Shown piece by piece: positions 36,603 to 44,828 of a stretch of 64,000 nucleotides of DNA. A model generated the notes under the pieces. It saw nothing but the letters and a program-made list of their open reading frames with translations. It was not told the DNA's origin and made no database searches. Source of the stretch: Niabella aurantiaca DSM 17617 (GTDB taxonomy: Bacteria; Bacteroidota; Bacteroidia; Chitinophagales; Chitinophagaceae); contig NZ_KB893625.1 of assembly GCF_000374125.1 (NCBI RefSeq), positions 62,001 to 126,000 of the forward strand, given 5' to 3'. Numbering within the stretch: the stretch's first letter is position 1; each line of letters starts with the position of its first letter. Both the position numbers and the translations under genes were made by a program.

Positions 36603-38048
36603 CTATTGGGCACCCTCCAGTTTCAGATCATCTATCCGGAAGAAGGTCCCGTTGGTTCCGGCTGCAGCACCTTTGTGCCCGGTGATTTCCAAAATGCCCG
36701 TTGCGCTCGCGGCTGCGGCGCTCAAGTCTATTTGAACGTCTGCCGGAGTGTTGGTGCCTGAAAAAACCGTGCTGGGAAAAGTATAATTGCTATTATTGTA
36801 GCTTACGGTAACGATGGTGTCCATATCAATATTGTTGGAAGCAGATGCCGTATTGGATGGCCCTATTTTAAAGGACAGCTTTAAATTGCTGAATCCGCTT
36901 GTATTGATCCCTTCTATTTTTAAATTTTGGTCCGGGCTGCCGCTAAAGCGTCCGGTATTACCGGGTGTGGGCATGCCATTGCCGGTTACTCTTACCTGGC
37001 CGCTTCCGCTAAAAGTTAATCCTACACCATTGTCGTAACCGGTGTAATTGGTAAAACTGGGGTTAGCGCTTGCATCCGCCGTTCCAAAGCTTTCGGTAAA
37101 GATCGTTTGTAAGGCAGGCGGGGGTATGACAACATCAGGATCCAGCGTGGTGCTGCCGCCGGGTACGTCTACCCAGTTGGTAATGGTAGCGGCGCCCAGT
37201 AATACCACGGTGGTGGAGGGGGCTGTGCCATTAAGGGCAACGGTATAACTGTGTTTCTTACCGGCTTCTGATCTGGCGCCGGCAGGCAGGGTCCAAGTAT
37301 AGCTTACACCATTCAGGGTAAAGATTATTTTTTTGCCCGCTGCATCGGCTAGGGGCAGTAAAATAGCCGTGGCTACAGGGTCGGTACCGCCGGTTTCCAT
37401 TTTTGCGTTAATGGTGGCAGGGCTGGCACCGGTGCCCAGTGTGCCTGTTGCCAGGTCGAAGCTGGCCGTGGTGTTTTGATCCTGCAGCTCGGCAGTTACG
37501 CCGGCTACGCTGGCCAGACCGGTACCGGGTTTGATCGTTATTTCTAATTTTGATAACTCGTGGGCAAATGCCAGGTTGGGCGTTGATGTGCTGGTTTTGC
37601 TAAAGCCGGTAGCGTTGGAGGAGTACATCAGGTCAATGGCGGCGGGGTTGGTTTGGGAAGCTACATTTACCGCATAGCTGGTGCCGGTTAAAGCTGCGTT
37701 ATAGGGGTAATAAGCCAGGAAGTTTACAGCACTGCCATCGGAAGGGTAGGTGGTGGGGCCGCCTACTTCGGTAAAATTGCCATCGCCGGTGGTGGTGAAC
37801 TGCTTGTTAGCGGCCAGGCCGGATCCGCCCGTTGCCGCATTCATAAATAGGCCGATCGCATCGTTAGCTTCCCAGGCGTTGCCCGTTGCCTTCGTGCCGG
37901 TATTGGCTCCAATGGATGAAGTAAATTGCAGTTTGTTGCCTCCGGGCGTGGTTCCGGGACCATTGTTTACATCATCTTTTTTGCAGGATGCAGTGGCTAC
38001 CATCATCAGCCCAGCAGCCAATGGTAAAATTTGTGCCTTTTTGTACAT
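36603..38048 (-). CDS. Fimbrillin-like lipoprotein with C-terminal beta-sandwich domain (1)
   Basis: A 481-residue lipoprotein (lipobox TASC, Cys22). The N-terminal half follows the same fimbrillin-like pattern as the lyase fusion protein: LQFTSSIGANTGTKATG, WEANDAIGLFM, FTTTGDGNFTEVG and YSSNATGFSK. From about residue 315 a separate domain begins, TIFTESFGTADASANPSF, with TGYDNGVGLTFSG and FFRIDDLKLEG near the end. This second domain recurs in the gene at 39777-41141 and looks like a carbohydrate-binding or jelly-roll module. There is no Arg in the first part of the mature protein, which speaks against classical gingipain-type pilin processing at that point. Surface location is inferred from the lipobox. 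Confidence 0.78.
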   Translation of the reverse strand: MYKKAQILPLAAGLMMVATASCKKDDVNNGPGTTPGGNKLQFTSSIGANTGTKATGNAWEANDAIGLFMNAATGGSGLAANKQFTTTGDGNFTEVGGPTTYPSDGSAVNFLAYYPYNAALTGTSYAVNVASQTNPAAIDLMYSSNATGFSKTSTSTPNLAFAHELSKLEITIKPGTGLASVAGVTAELQDQNTTASFDLATGTLGTGASPATINAKMETGGTDPVATAILLPLADAAGKKIIFTLNGVSYTWTLPAGARSEAGKKHSYTVALNGTAPSTTVVLLGAATITNWVDVPGGSTTLDPDVVIPPPALQTIFTESFGTADASANPSFTNYTGYDNGVGLTFSGSGQVRVTGNGMPTPGNTGRFSGSPDQNLKIEGINTSGFSNLKLSFKIGPSNTASASNNIDMDTIVTVSYNNSNYTFPSTVFSGTNTPADVQIDLSAAAASATGILEITGHKGAAAGTNGTFFRIDDLKLEGAQ

Positions 38049-38123
38049 CGTTTTTTAGTTTTTAGTTATTCAAATGGAGGGCGTTTATCAAACTTGTTTA
38101 AACTTATGTTATGATATGTATTT

Positions 38124-38216
38124 CCCGCAGGTAAGCGCCGATGGTCTGCTGATTCTCCGCGAAAATCAATCTGCGGGCATCTGCAATGAACATGAATCCG
38201 CGAAAATCAACGGGAA
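38124..38216. repeat. Intergenic REP-like repeat with 14-bp direct copies
   Basis: TCCGCGAAAATCAA occurs at 38156-38169 and again at 38197-38210 with a 41-base period. CCCGCAG (38124-38130) and CTGCGGG (38171-38177) are inverted copies. The motif TCCGCGAAAATCA-GCGGG resembles short interspersed repeats that I have seen in many Bacteroidota intergenic regions. It lies between the GH88 stop and the start of the fimbrillin-like gene, both on the minus strand. Confidence 0.6.
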
Positions 38217-38257
38217 CATTAAATCTATTCATCAAAAAAGAAAAAGTTTAAACAAGT

Positions 38258-39448
38258 TCATCGTTTTATCTTCTTTATTGCGGCATATTTTTTCAGCGCC
38301 TCCAGGTAGTAATAATCGGCGTAATTAATGGGTGTGTCTATTTCCGAATTGAACAGGAAGGCGCCTACGCTGTGTTTCAATATGAAAAAATGATTATCAC
38401 CGGGAGCAGCCAGGTATTTATCGGACGAAAGTGATTTTAAAATATCCTCGGCATAATCAAAATACATTTTGCCATCTTTTACTTCGGTGCTCAGGTCCAG
38501 CAGGCTGCTGGCAATTACTGCTGCTGCCGAGGCATCACGCGGTGCACGCCCATCCTCGTCCACATCGTAAGCATTGTGCACATCAAAATCCCAAACGGGC
38601 ACTTTGTCTTTTGGCATATTGGAGTGGTTCATGATAAAAGAGGCAATATGCTTTGCCTGTGTTAAAAACGCCGGGTTTTTGGTCTGGGCATAGCACATGG
38701 CATAGCCATACAGGCCCCAGGCCTGGCCGCGCGCCCAGGCGCTTTCGTTGGTAACACCCTGGTGGGTGCCCTTGCTCAGTACCTTGCCGGTAGTGGGGTC
38801 ATAATCGACCACATGATAGCTGCTGTAATCTTTCCGGAAATGATTCTTCATCGTGGTGATGGCATGGGTACTGGCAATCTTGGTGTAGCCGGGCTGCTTA
38901 AACTGGCCGGCGGCCCAGTACAGGTACTCCAGGTTCATCATATTATCTATAATTACCGGGTAACGCCATTTGCCAAAGTCCCAGCTGCGGATAACGCCTG
39001 TTTTGGGACTGAAGCGGGCGGCCAGGTGCCTGGCGCCGTCCTGCAAAACCGGCAGGTAGGTATGGTCCTTGGTTATGCGGTACGCATTCCCGTAAGAACA
39101 ATAGAGCATAAAACCCAGGTCGTGGGTATTGGTAAGATAACGTATGGAGTCCAGCGCCAGGGTAAAACGTCTGGCGGCCGTTGCCAGGGCCTTATTGCCG
39201 GTAAGCTCATATCCATACCAGAGACTGCCGGGGAAAAAGCCGGTTGTCCAGTCGCGGTAATTGGCCAAACGCACGGTACCACAGGTTACAGAACGTGGGT
39301 TTTGGCCGGGGGTATACACTTCGGCGGCTTTGGAAAGTTGTTCATCAATGTTACGGGTGGCGTTGGTAAACCAGGCCGGAGCCGTTTGGGAAAAAGAGGT
39401 TGCGGTAAAGGCGATGCCGGCTAAAAGGGCCGCTAATCGTTTGTACAT
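38258..39448 (-). CDS. Unsaturated glucuronyl hydrolase, GH88 (first copy)
   Basis: A 396-residue secreted enzyme with a signal peptide (SFSQ). The alpha/alpha barrel has DWTTGFFPGSLWYGYE, the first catalytic-type Asp in NTHDLGFMLYCSYGN (Asp110) and the second in PVIIDNMMNLEYLYW (Asp168), followed by WARGQAWGLYGYAM. GH88 enzymes hydrate the 4,5-unsaturated uronic acid left at the non-reducing end by lyases, releasing the keto acid and the amino sugar. This copy sits among the fimbrillin-like and heparinase genes, and a second GH88 follows the sulfatases at 57330, which suggests different sulfation or linkage preference. Confidence 0.93.
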   Translation of the reverse strand: MYKRLAALLAGIAFTATSFSQTAPAWFTNATRNIDEQLSKAAEVYTPGQNPRSVTCGTVRLANYRDWTTGFFPGSLWYGYELTGNKALATAARRFTLALDSIRYLTNTHDLGFMLYCSYGNAYRITKDHTYLPVLQDGARHLAARFSPKTGVIRSWDFGKWRYPVIIDNMMNLEYLYWAAGQFKQPGYTKIASTHAITTMKNHFRKDYSSYHVVDYDPTTGKVLSKGTHQGVTNESAWARGQAWGLYGYAMCYAQTKNPAFLTQAKHIASFIMNHSNMPKDKVPVWDFDVHNAYDVDEDGRAPRDASAAAVIASSLLDLSTEVKDGKMYFDYAEDILKSLSSDKYLAAPGDNHFFILKHSVGAFLFNSEIDTPINYADYYYLEALKKYAAIKKIKR

Positions 39449-39776
39449 AAAGGATAATTAAAAATGATTCAGTATAATGATCGACCGGCAATAAAAGTAG
39501 GGTGTTATAAAAGCGATGGCTTTCAGAAATGCATTTTTTTGTTTAAATTTTGATGAAAAACGGGCAACCGTAATGGCCGGTTGAATGCCTGCGATGGTTT
39601 TTCAGCAACATTGGAGCTGTTGCCGGGTGGATAACGGTGCCGCTGGCATTTTTGATATTGTAGCTATCCGCGAATAAGCAAAGATCAGCATTCTGAAACC
39701 GGGTGCCGGAAGGGCCTTCTGTTTAATTAAAAGGGATGTCTCAAAAAGACATCCCCTCTTTTAGCTGCATACGCTT
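39449..39776 (-). terminator. Spacer with intrinsic terminator after the third fimbrillin-like gene
   Basis: This 328-base spacer has no gene. On the minus strand a perfect 9-bp stem (plus-strand GGGATGTCT 39733-39741 with AGACATCCC 39747-39755, 5-base loop) followed by TTTTAATTAA ends transcription of the gene at 39777-41141. The rest presumably holds the GH88 promoter, but I saw no clear TAnnTTTG motif. Confidence 0.75.
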
Positions 39777-41141
39777 TTATTTTGCGCCGGATAGTTTTAC
39801 ATCATCGATCCGGAAGAATCCGTTTGGCTTCGGATCGGCGCTCGTATAACCCTTGTTCCCGATAATTTCCACTGTACCTGTGGGACCGGCCGGCAGGGCG
39901 CTCAGGTCAATTTCGAAGGTATATATGCCCGCCGCGTTACTGCTATAGCTTATTGTGCTGGGGATCTGGCTTTCCAGCCCGGCAACGCCATTATAACTTA
40001 TTGCAATAAGCTCTTTAAGATCCACCGGAACGGTAGCTTTTGCGTTAGTGGAAACAATACTGAACTGTAATTTTAAATCTGAATAGCCATCGGTATTGAT
40101 GCCTTCTATCTTAAGATTTTGCTCGGTATTGGCAAACCGGGCGGTATTGCTCTCAAAACCGTTACCGCCGGATCTTACCTGGCCATTGCCGGTAATGGTT
40201 AATCCCAACCCGTTATCATAGCCGGTATAGCTGTTAAAGCTGGGGTTAGCGCTTACATTTGCCGTGCCAAAACCTTCCGCAAATACCAGTCGTTCAATAG
40301 GCTCGCCGATCACGGCATCCACTTCCAGCGTATTGCCCTTTGTAGCCGCAGCGCCCAGGGGGAATGCCCATTCCAGCACCTTGCCGGAATTGAGTTTAAA
40401 GGTGATCATTTTACCTTCAATCCTTTCGGGGATTACCAGGAACGTAACTGTATACGCATCGGCCTTACCGGCAACGGGCGTTACCACCGGTTTTATATCG
40501 GCGCTGACCTTATTTTCAAAATTGCCCGTTTTCAGGTTAAAACCGGCAGTGGCGGTCATCTCTTTAACCGTTACCTCCATGTTTTCAAAACTGGCCGGCT
40601 GGCGGGGCGATTTGGTAACGTGTACGACAACTTTGGCCAGCTGGTGCTCAAATTTTAAATGGGGAACGGTGTGGCTTTCCACGCTAAAATTGGTAACGGG
40701 TGCGGCATAGACCAGGTCTAACACATTAAAATCTGCCTGGTTATTCAGGTCCACTTTATATACTGAATCTGCACCGGCCTGAAAAGGGTAGTATGCCACA
40801 AAATTTACCAGGGTACCATTCGCAGGGTAGCTGATCAGCTCCCCGGTTTGAGGTGTCAGTGTGCCATCGGCGCCGGGGCTGTATTTTTTATTGCCCGTCA
40901 CCACGACGCTGTCACTTAACCGGAGCATGGTAATACCCATGCTGTTGCCCGGCTGCCAGCCGGCCGTATCTATCCGGCTAATAGCAGTTTTGGCAAATAC
41001 CGAGGTAAACAGTTCCGCTTTTCCGGTCGGCGTTACGGGGGTAGCCGGTTCCCATTTGGTCGGGTCGTCTTTTTTACAGGAAAACGCCAGTGCCATCCAC
41101 AACAGCAGGCCCGGTAATAAAATTTTGGCTTTAAAACTCAT
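39777..41141 (-). CDS. Fimbrillin-like lipoprotein with C-terminal beta-sandwich domain (2)
   Basis: A 454-residue lipoprotein (lipobox AFSC, Cys22). The N-terminal part keeps the fimbrillin-like pattern (ELFTSVFAKTAISRIDT, WQPGNSMGITMLRLSD, LKFEHQLAKVVVHV). From about residue 285 it carries the same second domain as the protein at 36603-38048: FAEGFGTANVSANPSF, TGYDNGLGLTITG, NLKIEGINTDGYSDLKL and FFRIDDVKLSG. It is the first gene of the minus arm, divergent from the SusC gene, so it may be a surface glycan-binding protein made early on induction. It is followed by its own terminator. Confidence 0.78.
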   Translation of the reverse strand: MSFKAKILLPGLLLWMALAFSCKKDDPTKWEPATPVTPTGKAELFTSVFAKTAISRIDTAGWQPGNSMGITMLRLSDSVVVTGNKKYSPGADGTLTPQTGELISYPANGTLVNFVAYYPFQAGADSVYKVDLNNQADFNVLDLVYAAPVTNFSVESHTVPHLKFEHQLAKVVVHVTKSPRQPASFENMEVTVKEMTATAGFNLKTGNFENKVSADIKPVVTPVAGKADAYTVTFLVIPERIEGKMITFKLNSGKVLEWAFPLGAAATKGNTLEVDAVIGEPIERLVFAEGFGTANVSANPSFNSYTGYDNGLGLTITGNGQVRSGGNGFESNTARFANTEQNLKIEGINTDGYSDLKLQFSIVSTNAKATVPVDLKELIAISYNGVAGLESQIPSTISYSSNAAGIYTFEIDLSALPAGPTGTVEIIGNKGYTSADPKPNGFFRIDDVKLSGAK

Positions 41142-41354
41142 TTTATAAATTTTTGGATCAGTGGCAATAATGGATAGTGAATCGTTACAAAAAATAGCGG
41201 TCCTTCAGAAAAAATTCCCGCCTCCTGACCCGGTAAAAGTAGCGTATAGGGAAAGGGCAGCCTTTCGATTTTTGATAATTCCCATTCAATTTTGTTGAAA
41301 TGAGGTACTGGAAGACATGGATGTCCTCTGTTTTTCACTTTTTTCTGAGGTACC

Positions 41355-41424
41355 GCCCGCCAGCGGGCTCAGCGGATCGGCCAGGCGCAGCCCCCCTGAC
41401 CAGTCCCGTCAAAACCCGGACTGG
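41355..41424. promoter_or_regulatory. Two inverted repeats in the divergent control region
   Basis: GCCCGC-CA-GCGGGC (41355-41368) is a 14-bp palindrome. ACCAGTCC (41399-41406) and GGACTGGT (41418-41425) form a perfect 8-bp inverted repeat with an 11-base spacer. They lie 50-120 bases before the putative SusC promoter and between divergent genes, a natural place for a shared regulator. The rest of the 469-base region is AT-rich and has no gene. Confidence 0.35.
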
Positions 41425-41474
41425 TTTCCGGTGCCCACTCATTTTCATCAAAATTTGAAGCTTTTTAGACGATA

Positions 41475-41509
41475 TTGGAAGTGATTTTTCATGTAGCCCT
41501 ATAAATTTG
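41475..41509 (+). promoter_or_regulatory. Bacteroidota-type promoter of the GAG-locus susC
   Basis: A TTG -33 element at 41475 and a perfect -7 motif TAAATTTG at 41502-41509 are 27 bases apart start to start, exactly as before the PUL2 susC. The start codon is about 100 bases downstream. Confidence 0.55.
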
Positions 41510-41610
41510 TTACAGATGTTTGCATAAATTAAAACAAACGACTGTTTGTGTGATCGAGAGGGATGATTGCGCTATTTCATCATTTATTCTGAAAAAATTA
41601 AAACCGGGAA

Positions 41611-44600
41611 ATGAGACAATTTCTAATTTTATTGATGTTTTTGGGCGGGTTTGCACCTGTTTTTGGGCAGGGCGCTAAAACGATAAGGGGCAAAGTAACC
41701 AATACCGCCGGGGAGCCGGTTGTTGGTGTAACGGTTATGCAAGGCGGTAAAACCACTCTTACCAACAATAGCGGAACTTATGAGATCAATGCCGACCCCG
41801 ACGGCGAACTTAGTTTTACCCATGTGGCCTACGAGCCCCGGAATGAAAAAATAAATAACCGCAGCCGGGTGGATATAACCCTCACGGATGCCAATAAAAG
41901 CCTCGATGACGTGGTGGTTATTGGCTATGGCACGGCCAAACGCCGCGACCTTACGGGGGCTGTTTCTTCCATTAACGGGGATGAACTGGCCAAGGTACCG
42001 GTGCAAAATGTGGCACAGGCTTTACAGGGCCGCCTGGCGGGTGTGCAGGTGAGTATGCCCGATGGGACGCCCGGGGCCGATCCCTCAGTTACCCTGCGGG
42101 GGGGCACTTCCATCAGCCAGAGCAATGAGCCGCTGTATGTGGTGGACGGGGTACCCCAACCCGATGGGGTTGGTTTTTTAGATCCAACCGATATCGAAAC
42201 CATTGACGTGCTGAAGGACGGTGCTGCCAATATCTACGGCTCCCGTGGAGCAAACGGGGTTATCAACATCACCACTAAAAAAATAAAAGCGGGAAAGTTA
42301 AAGCTCACTTATGATAATTATGTAGGGTTTAAGGAAATTACCCGCACTATACCCATGCTGGATGCTTACCAGTACACCCTGCTGGAATATGAAAAAAGTG
42401 TAGGGAATGTTGTGGATGAAACGGCCTTCGAAAGAAGATATGGTAGTTTCGACTCGCTCGAATACCGGTACGGGGGCAAGGGGGTAAACTGGCAGGATGT
42501 TGTTTTTGGCGACCCCGTAATGAGCCAGTATCACAAGGTGGGCCTTAATGGCGGCAGCGCCGAAACCCGGTTCAACTTCTTCTTTTCCCGCAACAATGAT
42601 GAAGGCGTAATGAAAAACAGCGGCTCGGTAAAAAATGTAGCCAAGCTGGGCATTAACCACAATGCCGGTAAAAACGTAAAAGTGGCTGCCACGGTCAATT
42701 ATTCCGATCAAACGGTTACAGGGCTTGGTACGCAGGGAATAACGGGCTCAAACGGCCAGTATAACGGTCTCCAGAATATCTTTCGTTACAGACCTACGCT
42801 GGGTCTCCTGAGCAATGATGAGGAGTTTATTGAACTGGATGAAGATCCCGAACTGGAGGGAACCGCTCAGGGGAATATTTATCAAAACCCGGTTACCGCA
42901 GCCGAAAGCCAGCTAAGGGAACGGCGCAGAAAATTGTTCAACGCCAACGCTACCCTGGATTATAATATTGTGGAGCATCTCAGTTACAGGGGAGTAGTGG
43001 CGTTCAAAGACGGGAACACCAAAAATAAACGGTTTGAAGGTTCTAAATCCGCCTATGCGCGGCGCGACGGCGGCCCCAGCGGCTCTATCAGTCAAAGTAA
43101 TGAATTCGGATGGAACTATAATAACGCGCTCACCTACAGCAACCGGTTTCATGAAAAGCATAAGCTGGATGTTACCCTGGGACAGGAACAGCAATATGAT
43201 TACTCGGAAAGTTTTGGGGTCAATGCCCGGCAGTTCCCCTTTGTAAACCTGGGCTGGGATGCGCTGGATATGGCCAGTTTGTCTGATATCCCTACTTCCT
43301 ATGCTGAGGATAATATGATGATCTCTTTTTTTGGCAGGGCCAATTACGGGTATGATGACCGCTACCTGTTTACTGCTATTATGCGGGCCGATGGCTCGTC
43401 CAAGTTTGCACCGCAGAATAAATGGGGGTATTTTCCCACCTTCCTGGCTTCGTGGAAGATCATCAATGAAAAATTCCTGAAAGGCAATACCGCTTTGTCT
43501 GATCTGAGATTAAGGGCCAGCTGGGGCAACAGCGGTAACAACCGGGTACCCAATTACCTGTCGTCCCAGGTATTTGTAAATGGTAATTACCCACTCAATG
43601 ATAACAATACCGGTACGGCGTATCAAAATACCCTGCCCAATCCCGATCTGAAATGGGAAACCAATGTAAAAGCCAACCTGGGGCTGGATGTAGGTTTATT
43701 CAAACAGCGCGTTACGCTTACCGCCGAATACTACGATAACCGCTCCAAAGATCTGTTGTACAATACGGCCATATCCGGCACGGCCGGCTATACCAACCAG
43801 TTAAGAAATATCGGAGCCACTTCCAGCAAGGGCTTTGAACTTACAGTGGTTTCCAGCAATATTAAAAACAAGGATTTTACCTGGAATACCAATTTTAATA
43901 TTACTTTTCCCAAAACCAAAGTACTGAGCCTGAACGATGGCGTAAGTTCCATTTATGCCCAAAGCTTTGCCAGCGCCAATGATTATCTGTTACAGGTAGG
44001 CTTGCCGCTTGGCAATATGTACGGCTGGGTGTACGATGGTTTATACACCGTAGATGATTTTAACTATAACCCCAATACCACCAATGCCAATGCCCGGTAT
44101 ACATTGAAAAACGGCGTACCGGTAGATGCGAATTTTAGCGTACAGCCCGGGTATTTAAAGCTTAAAGACATCAGCGGCCCCAACGGTGAGCCGGATGGCA
44201 TCATCAATGATCTGGACAGAACCATCATCGGTAATGCCCAGCCTAAGTTTTTTGGCGGGCTCAACAATACGTTCTCCTATCATGGCTTCGACCTCACAGT
44301 TTTTATCAACTGGGTATATGGCAATGATATCTACAATGCCAACAAGCTGTTTATGTCGTCCCTTGTGAATGATTATAATAACGCCTTTGCTTACCAGGCC
44401 GATCGTTGGATGAGCATCAATGCCGCCGGCCAGAGGGTTACCGATCCGGCAGAGCTGATGGCGCTCAATAAAGGCAAAACGATTCCGGTATATGATGGCA
44501 GCGGTGCCGGCAACGGCCGTGCAAGGCTTTATGATAAAATGATCGAAGACGGATCCTTCCTCCGCCTGAACAACATCAGCCTGGGCTATAGCTTGCCCAA

Positions 44601-44796
44601 GCAACTGATAAAGCGGGCAAAGCTGAGCAATGCGCGCATATATGTAACGGCCTACAATCTTTATGTAGCCAGCAAATACACCGGATATGACCCCGAAGTA
44701 AGCGTGGTAAACAGAGGGGGACTTACACCCGGGGTGGATTTTGGGGCCTATCCAAGGGGAAAATCATTTCTGGCAGGGATAAACCTGGCGTTTTAA
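41611..44796 (+). CDS. SusC/RagA-family TonB-dependent transporter (GAG locus)
   Basis: A complete 1061-residue SusC. It has a signal peptide ending near VFGQ, a carboxypeptidase-D regulatory-like domain (about 24-98), the DDVVVIGYGTAKRRDLTGAV plug start, NEPLYVVDGVPQPDG and GAANIYGSRGANGVI in the plug, then the barrel with FGRANYGYDDRY and the closing FLAGINLAF. By its neighbours it imports glycosaminoglycan oligosaccharides produced by the surface lyases. It is the first gene of a long plus-strand series that continues to the window end, and is preceded by a plausible promoter. Confidence 0.96.
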   Translation: MRQFLILLMFLGGFAPVFGQGAKTIRGKVTNTAGEPVVGVTVMQGGKTTLTNNSGTYEINADPDGELSFTHVAYEPRNEKINNRSRVDITLTDANKSLDDVVVIGYGTAKRRDLTGAVSSINGDELAKVPVQNVAQALQGRLAGVQVSMPDGTPGADPSVTLRGGTSISQSNEPLYVVDGVPQPDGVGFLDPTDIETIDVLKDGAANIYGSRGANGVINITTKKIKAGKLKLTYDNYVGFKEITRTIPMLDAYQYTLLEYEKSVGNVVDETAFERRYGSFDSLEYRYGGKGVNWQDVVFGDPVMSQYHKVGLNGGSAETRFNFFFSRNNDEGVMKNSGSVKNVAKLGINHNAGKNVKVAATVNYSDQTVTGLGTQGITGSNGQYNGLQNIFRYRPTLGLLSNDEEFIELDEDPELEGTAQGNIYQNPVTAAESQLRERRRKLFNANATLDYNIVEHLSYRGVVAFKDGNTKNKRFEGSKSAYARRDGGPSGSISQSNEFGWNYNNALTYSNRFHEKHKLDVTLGQEQQYDYSESFGVNARQFPFVNLGWDALDMASLSDIPTSYAEDNMMISFFGRANYGYDDRYLFTAIMRADGSSKFAPQNKWGYFPTFLASWKIINEKFLKGNTALSDLRLRASWGNSGNNRVPNYLSSQVFVNGNYPLNDNNTGTAYQNTLPNPDLKWETNVKANLGLDVGLFKQRVTLTAEYYDNRSKDLLYNTAISGTAGYTNQLRNIGATSSKGFELTVVSSNIKNKDFTWNTNFNITFPKTKVLSLNDGVSSIYAQSFASANDYLLQVGLPLGNMYGWVYDGLYTVDDFNYNPNTTNANARYTLKNGVPVDANFSVQPGYLKLKDISGPNGEPDGIINDLDRTIIGNAQPKFFGGLNNTFSYHGFDLTVFINWVYGNDIYNANKLFMSSLVNDYNNAFAYQADRWMSINAAGQRVTDPAELMALNKGKTIPVYDGSGAGNGRARLYDKMIEDGSFLRLNNISLGYSLPKQLIKRAKLSNARIYVTAYNLYVASKYTGYDPEVSVVNRGGLTPGVDFGAYPRGKSFLAGINLAF

Positions 44797-44828
44797 ATAA
44801 CATTAAACTGACTACAAAAAGTAAATAT

